Of a stretch of 64,000 nucleotides of DNA, positions 31,801 through 40,262 are shown in pieces; the stretch's first letter is position 1; each line of letters opens with the position of its first letter. This DNA is from Dromaius novaehollandiae (taxonomy: Eukaryota; Chordata; Aves; Casuariiformes; Dromaiidae): positions 18,573,501 to 18,637,500 of the forward strand of contig NC_088111.1 in NCBI RefSeq assembly GCF_036370855.1. The letters are read 5' to 3'. A program made the position numbers and the translations under genes. The notes below the pieces were generated by a model. The model was given only the letters and a program-made list of their open reading frames with translations. It was not told the origin of the DNA and ran no database searches.

Positions 31801-34800
31801 TCAGGCCTCCTCTTTATCCAGGATCTTGTTTTTCCATTTTTCCACACGTCAACGTCAGTTTACTATCACAGAGCCGTAGTCAGATCCCTGGTGTGGATTT
31901 TCCTAGATGAGCTCTTGAATACTTGCCATGTAGCTGACACTGTGGAATCAGAGGCTTTTCCTGTCTAACTGTGATCACTGTAGCTACAAGTAAGCCTCTG
32001 GGAAAGCAGCACTTTACCTTACAGCAGCTGCTATAAAGCACCTTAGAATGTAGTTGAGTCCTTAATCCTACCTGTGATCCTGCAAACCCTCCAGGACACT
32101 TGCATATGCTGGAAATGCTGCAGAACTGCTTCTGGAATGAGGCTTTGAGGCAAAAGTAGCTTTAAGGAATATGGCAGCCTGGCAGGGCTGCCAGATCCCT
32201 GGATTCCTTGGAGTGGTAGGTGGAGCATGGGCTGGGTGCTCACGCTACCACTGCTGATTGTTCCCATCGCTCCTTAGGGCTGCAGCAGCCAAGAGTAGGG
32301 GTAAGTGTGATGGGCTTCACCCAGCGGGAAACATGCGGTTCTTAATTGGGTCCCAATGCTTGTTAAATGGGCAGAATCTCCCACAGCTTTGCTAGATACT
32401 AATCCTTTGCTGAGGTACTGAAATTGTAAATGTGGTATGAGCATGGGCTGAATGCTCCACAGAGCATTGGGTATTTGTGGGGTTTATGCCCTGCTCATAG
32501 AGCAGCAGCAGGTGGAGAACATGGCTCGCAGATCTATTCGTATATTGATGTATGAAACTGTACTGCTGAAGCACTTGCTGACCCTGTAGCAGGGATGGCC
32601 GAGTGGCTCAGGAAGCATCTCCTGAACTTCTCCAAAATAAATCACCAGAAAACAACAGTGATCCAGGAGCTGCTTCACAAGCACCCAGCTGACCTTGTGT
32701 CAGAATGGTGGCCTCCATGAGAGAGGCAGGCAGGTTGGGACATACCCACTTAAACTTTTGGTTTTCTTTTTTACTTTTACTTGTCGGTCAGAGCATTGAG
32801 ACACTTGGCCACATTACTGCCAGTCAGCTGAGCTGTGGTAACTGTCCAGGATGCTCTTGGCCCCTGGCAAGTGTGAGGTAATGGAGGTTAGCCAAATCCC
32901 TTTTGTTTTGGGCTAAACAAAGCTACCTTATCTCATGTATGCCGCAGGACAAGAGTACTGGCATGGGAGGTGACCAGAGATCAGCTGAGGGGCAGTACTT
33001 TGCTGGTCTGTGGTAGTATGCCTGAACTGTAATCCATTCCCCCTGCCCTGCGCAGAGAAGGGTGTGCGTCTGTCTGAGAGATGGTATTTCCTTGCTCCAG
33101 GGCCCTGGAGGAAAAGTAAAACTCGGAAAGAAGCATCCTGTGCTGTGGGGGCTGATGGTGTTGTGAGTGCTGATGAGAACGCATCTCCCTGCTCCTCCAC
33201 AGGCACTCTGGATGCTGGACCCCAAGGACATCGGCGAGTGGCAGCACGAGGAGTTCTACCGCTTCATAGCGCAGGCTTATGACAAGCCCCGCTACATCCT
33301 GCACTACAAGACCGATGCTCCCCTCAACATCCGCAGCATCTTCTATGTGCCTGACCAGGTACACGCCATTCTGTCCAGGGAACGGTGGGGCATCTGCCCG
33401 CTTCCTCTGGAGAGGAGAGGATGAGAAAGCTCCTTAGGGAAAGGAGGCAGCTGAGGCTGCAGAATTGCAAGGGGAAATGTCCAGTGCGGCATTTCTGCAG
33501 TGGGGTGGGTGCCACGGGATAATGGTGGGATACTGAGCCGTGACAGGAACAGGAGGTGGCTCAGGTAGGTCTGCTAGGGAACACAGCCAAGATTTCAGCT
33601 CTTGCAGGATTCAGCAGTGGTAGTGAAGACCACAGTGTTCCCTGGTCAGCTGGTGCAGCTGCACAGGTAGCAGCAGCATGGTGTGCTGCCAAAGGCTGGG
33701 CACCCTGCACAATGCTGGTATTACCTTTTTGTCTCTTGCTCCTGCAGAAACCATCCATGTTCGACATCAGCAGAGAAATGGGCTCCAGCGTTGCCCTCTA
33801 CAGCCGCAAAATTCTCATCCAAACCAAAGCTGCAGACATCCTGCCTAAATGGCTGCGTTTTCTTAGAGGTGTGTGGTGGGAGCAGGACTGCGAAGCATGA
33901 CTTCCATGGGGGTGAAGTGAGGTGCTGCCTTCCTGAGCTGGCATTCATGTCTGTCTCATTGCTCAGAGGTTGCTCTGTATTCTAGGTGTTGTGGACAGTG
34001 AGGATATACCCCTGAACCTCAGCAGGGAGCTGCTGCAGGAGAGTGCCCTTATCAGGTAAGCAAGAGGGCAGCTGGACCCTGTGGACTGCTGTGGCTCCTT
34101 TGACTTGTTGCTGGCTGACAGAGGGACATTGTGAGATAGTTGGAAGGGCCTGGAGGGTCCTGGCATGGGACCTGTAAAATTTCCATCCTTGAGAACTTCT
34201 GTGGTCTGCAAAGTGAGTTATTTCTCAGCCATGCTGGTCACATCTTGAGATGTGGAAGCAGTGTGCTGTGTCACACAATCTGCTGCCTCCACTTTGGGCC
34301 ATGGGCGTTCAAGCCCTGGGCTGCCTTCCAGCATCTCTGGTCAACAGCAGTCACAATGGATTTGCTTTTTAAAGCATCTGAGCTCCACCACCAAGTGGTG
34401 TAGAAAGCAAAACCAAACAGCAAGTCAGCTGTCGATACTGGGAAGCTGGTCCATGCTTACCTGTCACCATGTATTTATGCATATGTCTTCAAACAGCAAC
34501 TTGGCTGTGATGTGCTCACACACGTTTGTCAAAACCTAAGTGCCAGCCGGCAGGGTTTTCATTAGCTGCTGAGGCCCAGGCAAGTTGCATGTGGGCAGGC
34601 CAGTCTCTTCTAAGAATCCCTTGGGTCTGGCATTGGTTTATGCTTATTTTTTGTCCTTCAAGTCCCCTCTCAACCACATGTTGTTGTTGGAACTTGAGGA
34701 AAGGATATTCCTTAGCATTGACACTGTTGTCTTGGTAGGTTTTGATGTCTAACTTTGTATTCTACAGTTGGTAAAATGTCTTGAGCTTCACTATAGTCAT

Positions 34801-37800
34801 CAAAATAATTCTGGCCCTTCATTGATTTTTTTAATCCTTCAGAAAGGTTTCCCCCCAGCATAACCCCTTTATGGCTGCTTCCTTCCCACATTTAAGGGTA
34901 GTTGTGGGACTGAGCTGAATGCCCGGAGCACAGTTGCTTATGAATGGCAGCATCACTGAGTTGCTAGAGTTGTTGAAGACTTGAGCCTCAGCAATATGTT
35001 TGTACCACAGCCCTAGCTATCTTCCCAGCTGAAGAATTGCTCTTGACTGGGATGAAAACAGATGTAGAGCCATGAGGGAAAGGAGACACTGGCCTTGGAG
35101 TGGCCCTGGAGTTTCTCCTTTGTGCTTGTGTGTAGCAAACACATCACTGAAACGCTGCACAGGAAGAGAGATGTTCACCTAAAACATCTTGTCTTGGTCT
35201 GGCAGCCATCTTTAGGAAGGCTTGTTCCTGTTGCAGGAAGCTCCGAGATGTTTTGCAGAAGAGGTTGATCAAGTTTTTCATCGACCAGAGCAAGAAGGAC
35301 CCTGAGAAATATGCCAAATTCTTTGAAGACTATGGGCTGTTCATGAGAGAGGGGATCGTCACCATAGCAGAGCAGGATGTAAAGGTACCGGGTGTCCTGA
35401 ATGGCTGCAGCTGATGGGAAAGAGTGTTGGCTCTGACCGTGACCTGGGATGAGGAGGGCTGCTACTTTTCTGTGCATCTTCCTGTGTGCCTGTGATTCTT
35501 GTTCCTGCGTCTAACAAGATCTACAGAACCTCTAATGTGCCCTTCTCTATCTCTGACTCTAGGAAGGTGCTGTTCTGACTGGGTGTTGCTTCCCGCTCAG
35601 TTTGAGACATTCTGCAGAGTCTCTGTGCCCACACACTGTTCCAGCCCCTCACTGATAAAATACAAACTACAACAGGCTATAAAGCAGGGCTTTTCCCCTA
35701 CTGCTGTCTTCTGCCTGGTTTCCCCTTCCAGGTCTGCTTGGCCCACATCCTATCTAGGGCCCTCTTCTGTCTCTTTAATATGTGGAGCAGGAAAAGAGGA
35801 AATTGGTAGAATCCCCTGAGCCTTTCTCCAGCAGTACAAAGTGCAAACAGGCCTGGATGTTACAAAGAGATCTCTTGGGGTGGGAGTGGTCAGGTAGAGC
35901 TGTAGTTACCTCTGCTCAGCTCACAGGGTACTTCTCTTCCAGGAGGACATAGCGAAGCTGCTGCGTTATGAATCGTCCAAGCTGCCTGCAGGCCAGCTGA
36001 CCAGCCTCACCGAGTATGCCTCCCGCATGAAGGCAGGGAGCAGGAACATCTACTACCTGTGCACGCCCAACCGGCAGCTTGCTGAGCATTCCCCGTATTT
36101 TGAGGCCATGAAGAAAAAGGACATGGAGGTCGGTGAGCAATGTGCCATGGCCAAGGGGACGCTCTAAGCCTGCTGCATCACCGGTCAGGGCTCACCTGGA
36201 TTTTGGGGCTGGGCAGGGCAGTGAGGCCTGTGATCATCCCTACCTGCTGTAGTGCAACAGCACTGTCTTTGCCTGGGCTGCCCTCTGTCTCCACTCAGAC
36301 TGGCTACTGCAGCATGATGCCAGGAAGGACCTGGTCAGGCGGGTTTGTACATGTACAGACAACCAGATGTTTCTGCTAGTCTTGATATCTGATTAGTACC
36401 TTTTCTCTAACCCTGGACCGGGAGCCCGGGTGCTGCTCTGCAGTGCTGTAAGAGAGTTATAGGTCTCCTGTGCTGGGAAGGTGGCCCTTTCAGGACTGCA
36501 GTCAATGCTTGTTCTCACCTCTCCCAGGCCAGCAGGACTTGCCTGCCAGCCCATGTTAGTGAAGCCCTCCAAAAGTTTGCTTTCCTTTGGGGCCCTGAGC
36601 AGGGACCCAAAAGGATTTATGTGTGCAGGACATCATGTTTCCTGTGCTCCCATGGAGAAACTGTATCCAGCAGCAGCAGGACTTTCAGTGCTGTCGTGCC
36701 ACAGATGATGATTTTTGCAGTGCTAAAAGTCTGTGTGTGCTGTGAGCTGGTGGCTGCTCTAAGGGGATGATAGAAGGTCAGAGAGCATACTCTGGGTTCC
36801 TGCAGTCGTCACCGAGGGATGAACTTGCTAGTTTCCCTTGTGATGTTCTTGCTGTTTGGTACAGAGTTGCTGCTTGAAGGAAGTGCTGTTATGTCCCAGG
36901 CAATGTGTTATTGTCTGCTCTTTCGGCACAGGTCCTATTCTGCTATGAGCAATTTGATGAGCTGACACTCTTGCACCTTCGTGAGTTTGACAAGAAAAAG
37001 CTGATCTCAGTGGAAACAGATATCGTTGTTGATCACTATAAGGAAGAGAAGTTTGAGGAGAGCCGCCCAGGTACTGTAAGGTTCCCCTGGCCCTTCCTGC
37101 CGCGTGCAGCCTTGCCTCTGTGGGTCAGCCAGTGAGCGTATGCCTCCTTCAGCGCTCTGGCTGTTCCTGAGGGTGTAAGCAAGAGCACTCATTTCCGTCC
37201 TGCCTTTCTCGTGCTCTGAGGCAAATTGCAGTTCTTGCAGATCCCTTTCATCCCAAGTGCTGCTGTAGATAAAAATTCAAACAATTTGCTCATTTAAACA
37301 GAGGGAATGTCATATATTGAATTCCTGTGATTTAAGTTTTAACAACATGCACACACCTGATGCCCCGGCAGATGGAGGCAGGCACTGACGGGGAATGAGC
37401 CTGCCCTCTCTGGGTATGGGACAGTTTGGGACAGCGTGGGTTTAGGGCATGTATGTAGGTGTGTGCCAAGTACTGCATTCCCATTTCTGCAAGAGAACAG
37501 CTAAATGGCAGGGTGAAATGGACAGCACTGTTCCTCAGGAGTAAAGCTTGTAGTTGGTTGCCACACAGTAGATATGGACTCAGATGTGCCCTCTTTCCCC
37601 TTCCAGCTGCAGAACGTCTGACAGAGAAGGAGGCCGAGGATCTGATGGCCTGGATGCGAAATGCCTTAGGCTCTCGAATCACTGGTGTTCAGGTAGGTAT
37701 ATTCTGTGCCTGGGTAACAGAGTACAGAAGATTCACGTAGATCATAACCTAGGAGAAAAAAGAGGATGGCTGTTCGGGGATTCAGATACTGCCACAGACT

Positions 37801-39502
37801 TTTCTTTGAATCCTGAGAGAAATAATTCTGCTCTGTGCTTCCTTTCAGTAAATGGCATGAATGCTGGCCTTCTGTCATCAGTGTGGTCAGCATGGCAGCA
37901 GGAAGAACCACATCTTAATGTGTAATGAGCAAAGCCCGTTTTTCTAGTTCATGCTCAGGTTACTGTAAGAACAGACTGGCGATGGTCTTGCACGTGGACT
38001 AGTGAGGCTCATGGGCAAGCAGTGCTTTGGGTCCAGCTGCGAGCTAGAGCCTGTGGATCAAAGGGGCCATTTGGGGCCACAGCTTTTCTGTCTGTTCAGG
38101 CAGCACCTGTGGAGTGGGGATGAGTTGTGCAGGAGCTTGGTGTGGATCTGTGCTGAGGAGACCCCAAAATCTCTATCTCAGCACTGATTGCTGTTCTTGC
38201 CACAGGTGACTACGCGGCTGGACACCCACCCTGCCATGATCACTGTACTCGAGATGGGGGCTGCCCGCCACTTTCTTCGCATGCAGCAGCTGGCCAAGAC
38301 CCAAGAAGAGCGTGCCCAGCTCCTGCAGCCCACCCTGGAGATCAACACAGGGTAAGGGGGAGCAATACCAGTGCTAAGGACTAGGGCACTGCAGGTCTGC
38401 TGGGCTAGAGGCAGAGAGAAGACAATGGAAGGCCCCCAGTTAGCTGAGCTTTCTCCATAAAGTGCAGTGTGTGCTTCAGTGACTTGATATGTGAGGCTGC
38501 ATGGACTGGTGGACGTGAGCCACCAGGCACACTGTGTCCAGCCTTCTGAGGACCAGGAGGCTTATAGAGTCAGGCTGGGAGGGAGGAGAGAAGCCCCCAG
38601 AAGAGGAGCAAGGAAACAGGAGCTGTTACGTCCTTCAGGTAGAACCTTTTCTGTCCCACCTTGGCTTAGCTGCTAGAAATTTTTCATGTGTCCAAAAGAT
38701 GCCATGTCTCAGTGTTGCGCTCTCTCACTCTTACAGGCATGCTCTGATTAAGAAGCTTAATGAACTGAAGGACAGTCAGCCTGATCTGGCCCAGCTGTTG
38801 CTTGATCAGGTGAGAACCAGGCTTTCTCCAGAGGCACCACCATCCTCTCCAGAGCCTGCTTGCAGACCATGTGTGGCAGGAAGCAGGGTGGAGCCCTCGT
38901 AGCTGGTTGGGATCACATCCTTCTGTGGTCCCCACTGGGTATTTCTGGTACTTGTGGTCCATGTGCTATTTCAGTAGCACTGCATGTTGTTTCAGGTTTG
39001 AGAGCACTGTGCACTGACTCCTCTCTCAGTGATGAGAAACACCCTGCTGGTGTTTCCAACACTTGTCTCCAACACTTCCATTACAATGGAAGGAACAAAG
39101 TGGAGATAGTTCAGTCTGATGAACTAGAAGACCTTGGAGTTTCAGAAGAATTTTCTCCTAAGGTGGGGAGAGGAGGGACTTGTGAAACTAGGCAGACTTC
39201 CAGAGACATGCACTAGAGACAGCTCACTCTGTGACAGCAAGTGCTGAGAGAGCATGTGGTCCATGTATTTTCCTACTCTGATGGCCTAGAAGACATGCTT
39301 AGTCTCAGCATGCAAGTCCTGCAGTCATGACATTCACCTCCTCCCCAGCTCTCAACCAGCTTGCTCTTGCTACTTATTAATATTTTCTTCTCTTTCTCAG
39401 ATTTATGAGAATGCCATGATAGCAGCAGGACTGAATGATGATCCCAGACCAATGGTGAACCGGCTGAACGAACTCCTCACCAAAATCCTGGAGAAAAACT
39501 GA
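13802..39502 (+). CDS. TRAP1: TRAP1, mitochondrial HSP90 chaperone (complete gene, 18 coding exons)
   Basis: Eighteen exons join in frame to 708 codons plus TGA (human TRAP1 has 704 residues). They are 13802-13892, 18851-19018, 20447-20529, 20949-21089, 28957-29028, 29769-29929, 30363-30472, 30654-30727, 33203-33358, 33748-33868, 33986-34055, 35237-35384, 35943-36128, 36932-37070, 37607-37692, 38206-38351, 38737-38809 and 39401-39502. TRAP1 is an ATP-driven dimeric chaperone of the mitochondrial matrix that folds clients such as respiratory-chain subunits. Order of parts: an Ala/Arg-rich presequence (about residues 1-60); the GHKL ATPase domain (about 88-300) with [15 protein letters not shown] (162-167), GTIARSGS and [11 protein letters not shown]; the middle domain (about 300-560) with the [14 protein letters not shown] catalytic-loop region; and the C-terminal dimerisation domain ending KILEKN. 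The start was chosen for its strong context (gcagcATGG) and typical presequence. Introns not listed separately are 150-800 bp and show nothing notable. Oddities: Gly124 in the NASDA motif and a poor donor after exon 13. Confidence 0.96.
13893..18850 (+). other. TRAP1: TRAP1 intron 1
   Basis: About 5 kb. The first 0.75 kb belongs to the CpG island and carries a 36-bp GC-rich tandem repeat. The rest holds moderate CpG content around 17.0-17.9 kb but no recognisable exon or mobile element. Confidence 0.8.
14185..14425. repeat. GC-rich 36-bp minisatellite in TRAP1 intron 1
   Basis: Four tandem copies start at 14285, 14321, 14357 and 14393 with a unit beginning gcattggcgcgagggtggag. The second and third are the closest. 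More degenerate units, one again 36 bp (14222-14257), precede them. The period is a multiple of three, which creates a fortuitous repeated peptide in one frame. Confidence 0.85.
18851..19018 (+). CDS. TRAP1: TRAP1 exon 2
   Basis: 168 nt, acceptor cttcttctag, donor aaag|gtgggc. It encodes the end of the presequence and the start of the mature protein ([20 protein letters not shown]), matching the human FSTQTAEDKEEPLHSIIS region around the known processing site. Confidence 0.93.
19019..20446 (+). other. TRAP1: TRAP1 intron 2
   Basis: 1.4 kb with normal GT/AG ends. I see no exon, RNA gene or mobile element in it. Confidence 0.8.
20447..20529 (+). CDS. TRAP1: TRAP1 exon 3
   Basis: 83 nt encoding [20 protein letters not shown] and SLYSEKE, the start of the ATPase domain. 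Acceptor ttctag, donor gag|gtagcg. Confidence 0.96.
20949..21089 (+). CDS. TRAP1: TRAP1 exon 4 (ATPase motif with catalytic Glu and Asn)
   Basis: 141 nt, phase 0, 47 residues from [19 protein letters not shown]. It carries Glu119 and Asn123, equivalent to human Glu115 (catalytic) and Asn119 (Mg-ATP binding). Codon GGC at 20976-20978 places Gly where HSP90s normally have Ala. Confidence 0.96.
21090..28956 (+). other. TRAP1: TRAP1 intron 4
   Basis: At 7.9 kb this is the longest TRAP1 intron. It contains an isolated CpG-rich patch (26310-26860) and a short stretch near 24640-24700 that weakly resembles a LINE 3' region. Open frames in it are short and unrecognisable. Confidence 0.8.
26310..26860. 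promoter_or_regulatory. Orphan intronic CpG-rich patch in TRAP1 intron 4
   Basis: About 550 bp of GC- and CpG-rich DNA set within AT-balanced intron. It has open frames on both strands (for example antisense 26230-26763) but none resembles a known protein. It could be an internal promoter, an enhancer or an unrecognised noncoding exon. Confidence 0.45.
28957..29028 (+). CDS. TRAP1: TRAP1 exon 5 (DTGIGM motif)
   Basis: 72 nt, 24 residues, [20 protein letters not shown] then SGSK. It holds the nucleotide-binding Asp of the GHKL fold and the lid segment. Acceptor tttttag, donor aag|gtaact. Confidence 0.96.
29769..29929 (+). CDS. TRAP1: TRAP1 exon 6
   Basis: 161 nt. It encodes [20 protein letters not shown] then [20 protein letters not shown], including the GHKL glycine-rich GxGFYS motif. 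Acceptor ctccag, donor gg|gtaaga. Confidence 0.96.
30363..30472 (+). CDS. TRAP1: TRAP1 exon 7
   Basis: 110 nt encoding [20 protein letters not shown] and following, the end of the ATPase domain. Acceptor ccctag, donor aaag|gtgagc. Confidence 0.95.
30654..30727 (+). CDS. TRAP1: TRAP1 exon 8
   Basis: 74 nt encoding [20 protein letters not shown] then INTLQ, the junction to the middle domain. Acceptor attccag, donor cag|gtgagc. Confidence 0.95.
30728..33202 (+). other. TRAP1: TRAP1 intron 8
   Basis: 2.5 kb. It holds a short AATA microsatellite (31319-31334) and a 41-codon open frame at 32595-32720 with a protein-like composition that I could not identify. No other feature seen. Confidence 0.8.
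33203..33358 (+). CDS. TRAP1: TRAP1 exon 9
   Basis: 156 nt, phase 0, [20 protein letters not shown] and on to [10 protein letters not shown], start of the middle domain. Acceptor tccacag, donor cag|gtacac. Confidence 0.96.
33748..33868 (+). CDS. TRAP1: TRAP1 exon 10
   Basis: 121 nt encoding [20 protein letters not shown] and on to [10 protein letters not shown]. Acceptor cctgcag, donor agag|gtgtgt. Confidence 0.95.
33986..34055 (+). CDS. TRAP1: TRAP1 exon 11 (catalytic-loop region)
   Basis: 70 nt encoding [20 protein letters not shown] then LIR. The conserved Arg-containing stretch contacts ATP in HSP90s. Acceptor tctag, donor cag|gtaagc. Confidence 0.95.
34056..35236 (+). other. TRAP1: TRAP1 intron 11
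   Basis: 1.2 kb. I see nothing beyond intron sequence with normal splice ends. Confidence 0.75.
35237..35384 (+). CDS. TRAP1: TRAP1 exon 12
   Basis: 148 nt encoding [20 protein letters not shown] and on to [11 protein letters not shown]. Acceptor gttgcag, donor aag|gtaccg. Confidence 0.95.
35943..36128 (+). CDS. TRAP1: TRAP1 exon 13 (weak 3' splice donor)
   Basis: 186 nt, 62 residues from [20 protein letters not shown] to [10 protein letters not shown]. The reading frame and conserved protein require the donor gag|gtcggt, which is poor. A stronger-looking donor gtgagc lies 4 nt downstream and would break the frame. Confidence 0.9.
36129..36931 (+). other. TRAP1: TRAP1 intron 13
   Basis: 0.8 kb, starting with the overlapping donors gtcggtgagc. 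No other feature seen. Confidence 0.75.
36932..37070 (+). CDS. TRAP1: TRAP1 exon 14
   Basis: 139 nt encoding [20 protein letters not shown] then [20 protein letters not shown]. Acceptor gcacag, donor ccag|gtactg. Confidence 0.95.
37607..37692 (+). CDS. TRAP1: TRAP1 exon 15
   Basis: 86 nt encoding [20 protein letters not shown] then GSRITGVQ, entry to the C-terminal dimerisation domain. Acceptor cttccag, donor cag|gtaggt. Confidence 0.95.
38206..38351 (+). CDS. TRAP1: TRAP1 exon 16
   Basis: 146 nt encoding [20 protein letters not shown] and on to QPTLEINTG. Acceptor gccacag, donor agg|gtaagg. Confidence 0.95.
38737..38809 (+). CDS. TRAP1: TRAP1 exon 17
   Basis: 73 nt encoding [20 protein letters not shown] then LLDQ. 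Acceptor cttacag, donor cag|gtgaga. Confidence 0.95.
39401..39502 (+). CDS. TRAP1: TRAP1 exon 18 (stop codon)
   Basis: 102 nt encoding [20 protein letters not shown] then [13 protein letters not shown] and TGA. Acceptor ctttctcag. Confidence 0.95.
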   Translation: MYENAMIAAGLNDDPRPMVNRLNELLTKILEKN

Positions 39503-40262
39503 GCCCTAGAAGACTGAATTATTAACTCTGTGCTGGTCTCTTTTTCCTCAAGGGCAGTCACTCTGTCAGCTATTGCAGCATCTGTCTGTTTGCATGCAGG
39601 TACTGTGCAGTGAGGGGTTCACCTGACTGATGTCCAAGGAGAATGCAGGGGACTCCCAGTCCTCACTGCACAGGGCCACTTGCAATCACTAGGTCATGTG
39701 TCATTGGCCTGATCAAAGTGCCATGTTCTTAGGGGCAACAAAATCTGGAAATTGCAGCTAAAACAATGTGCCAGGATTTCTGACACAAACCTAGAGCACC
39801 TCATACCATTTCTAGAAATGGCCTTTCCCAGAATAGTGGATGGTATCATGAGTCCCAATTAGGTCTGTGAATACTCCCCCCTCATCCACTGAAGAATGAA
39901 TTCCTGTGCACAGTTAGGCTTGGAACATCGCTAATGTAATTGATTAATTTGTCAAGAAACCTCCACCTCTGACCAGACAGGAGGAGTTACCTGGCATGGA
40001 GATAGATTGCTGCCGTTAGCAGACACAGGTACTGTGGGTGGAACAATGACATGTCAGTACAATCCCATGGCAGAAAAGGTCACCGAGTTGCCGGATAATT
40101 GAGTTCATCTTGGTACTGCTGCAGAGAAAGGGCACTAGCTGGGAAATAGCTTTCTAGCATGTGGCTTTCTGGAGAGTCTTTACAGTTTTAAGTCCTGTGT
40201 GGATAATTTGCATGTCCAGCTGATCTGTGTTTATCATAAATAAATTCCTGTTCTTTTCCAGA
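39503..40262 (+). other. TRAP1: TRAP1 3'UTR
   Basis: About 760 nt after the stop, ending some 20 nt past a canonical poly(A) signal. No unusual motif seen. Confidence 0.75.
40239..40244 (+). terminator. TRAP1: TRAP1 poly(A) signal (AATAAA)
   Basis: AATAAA in the context ataaataaat, followed within about 25 nt by T/C-rich sequence typical of the downstream element. Confidence 0.75.

Noticed and set aside
32591-32620. A tRNA-Leu/Ser-like start (gatggccgagtggctcagg)
   Set aside because: The D-arm-like words are present but no acceptor-stem, anticodon-arm or T-arm follows.
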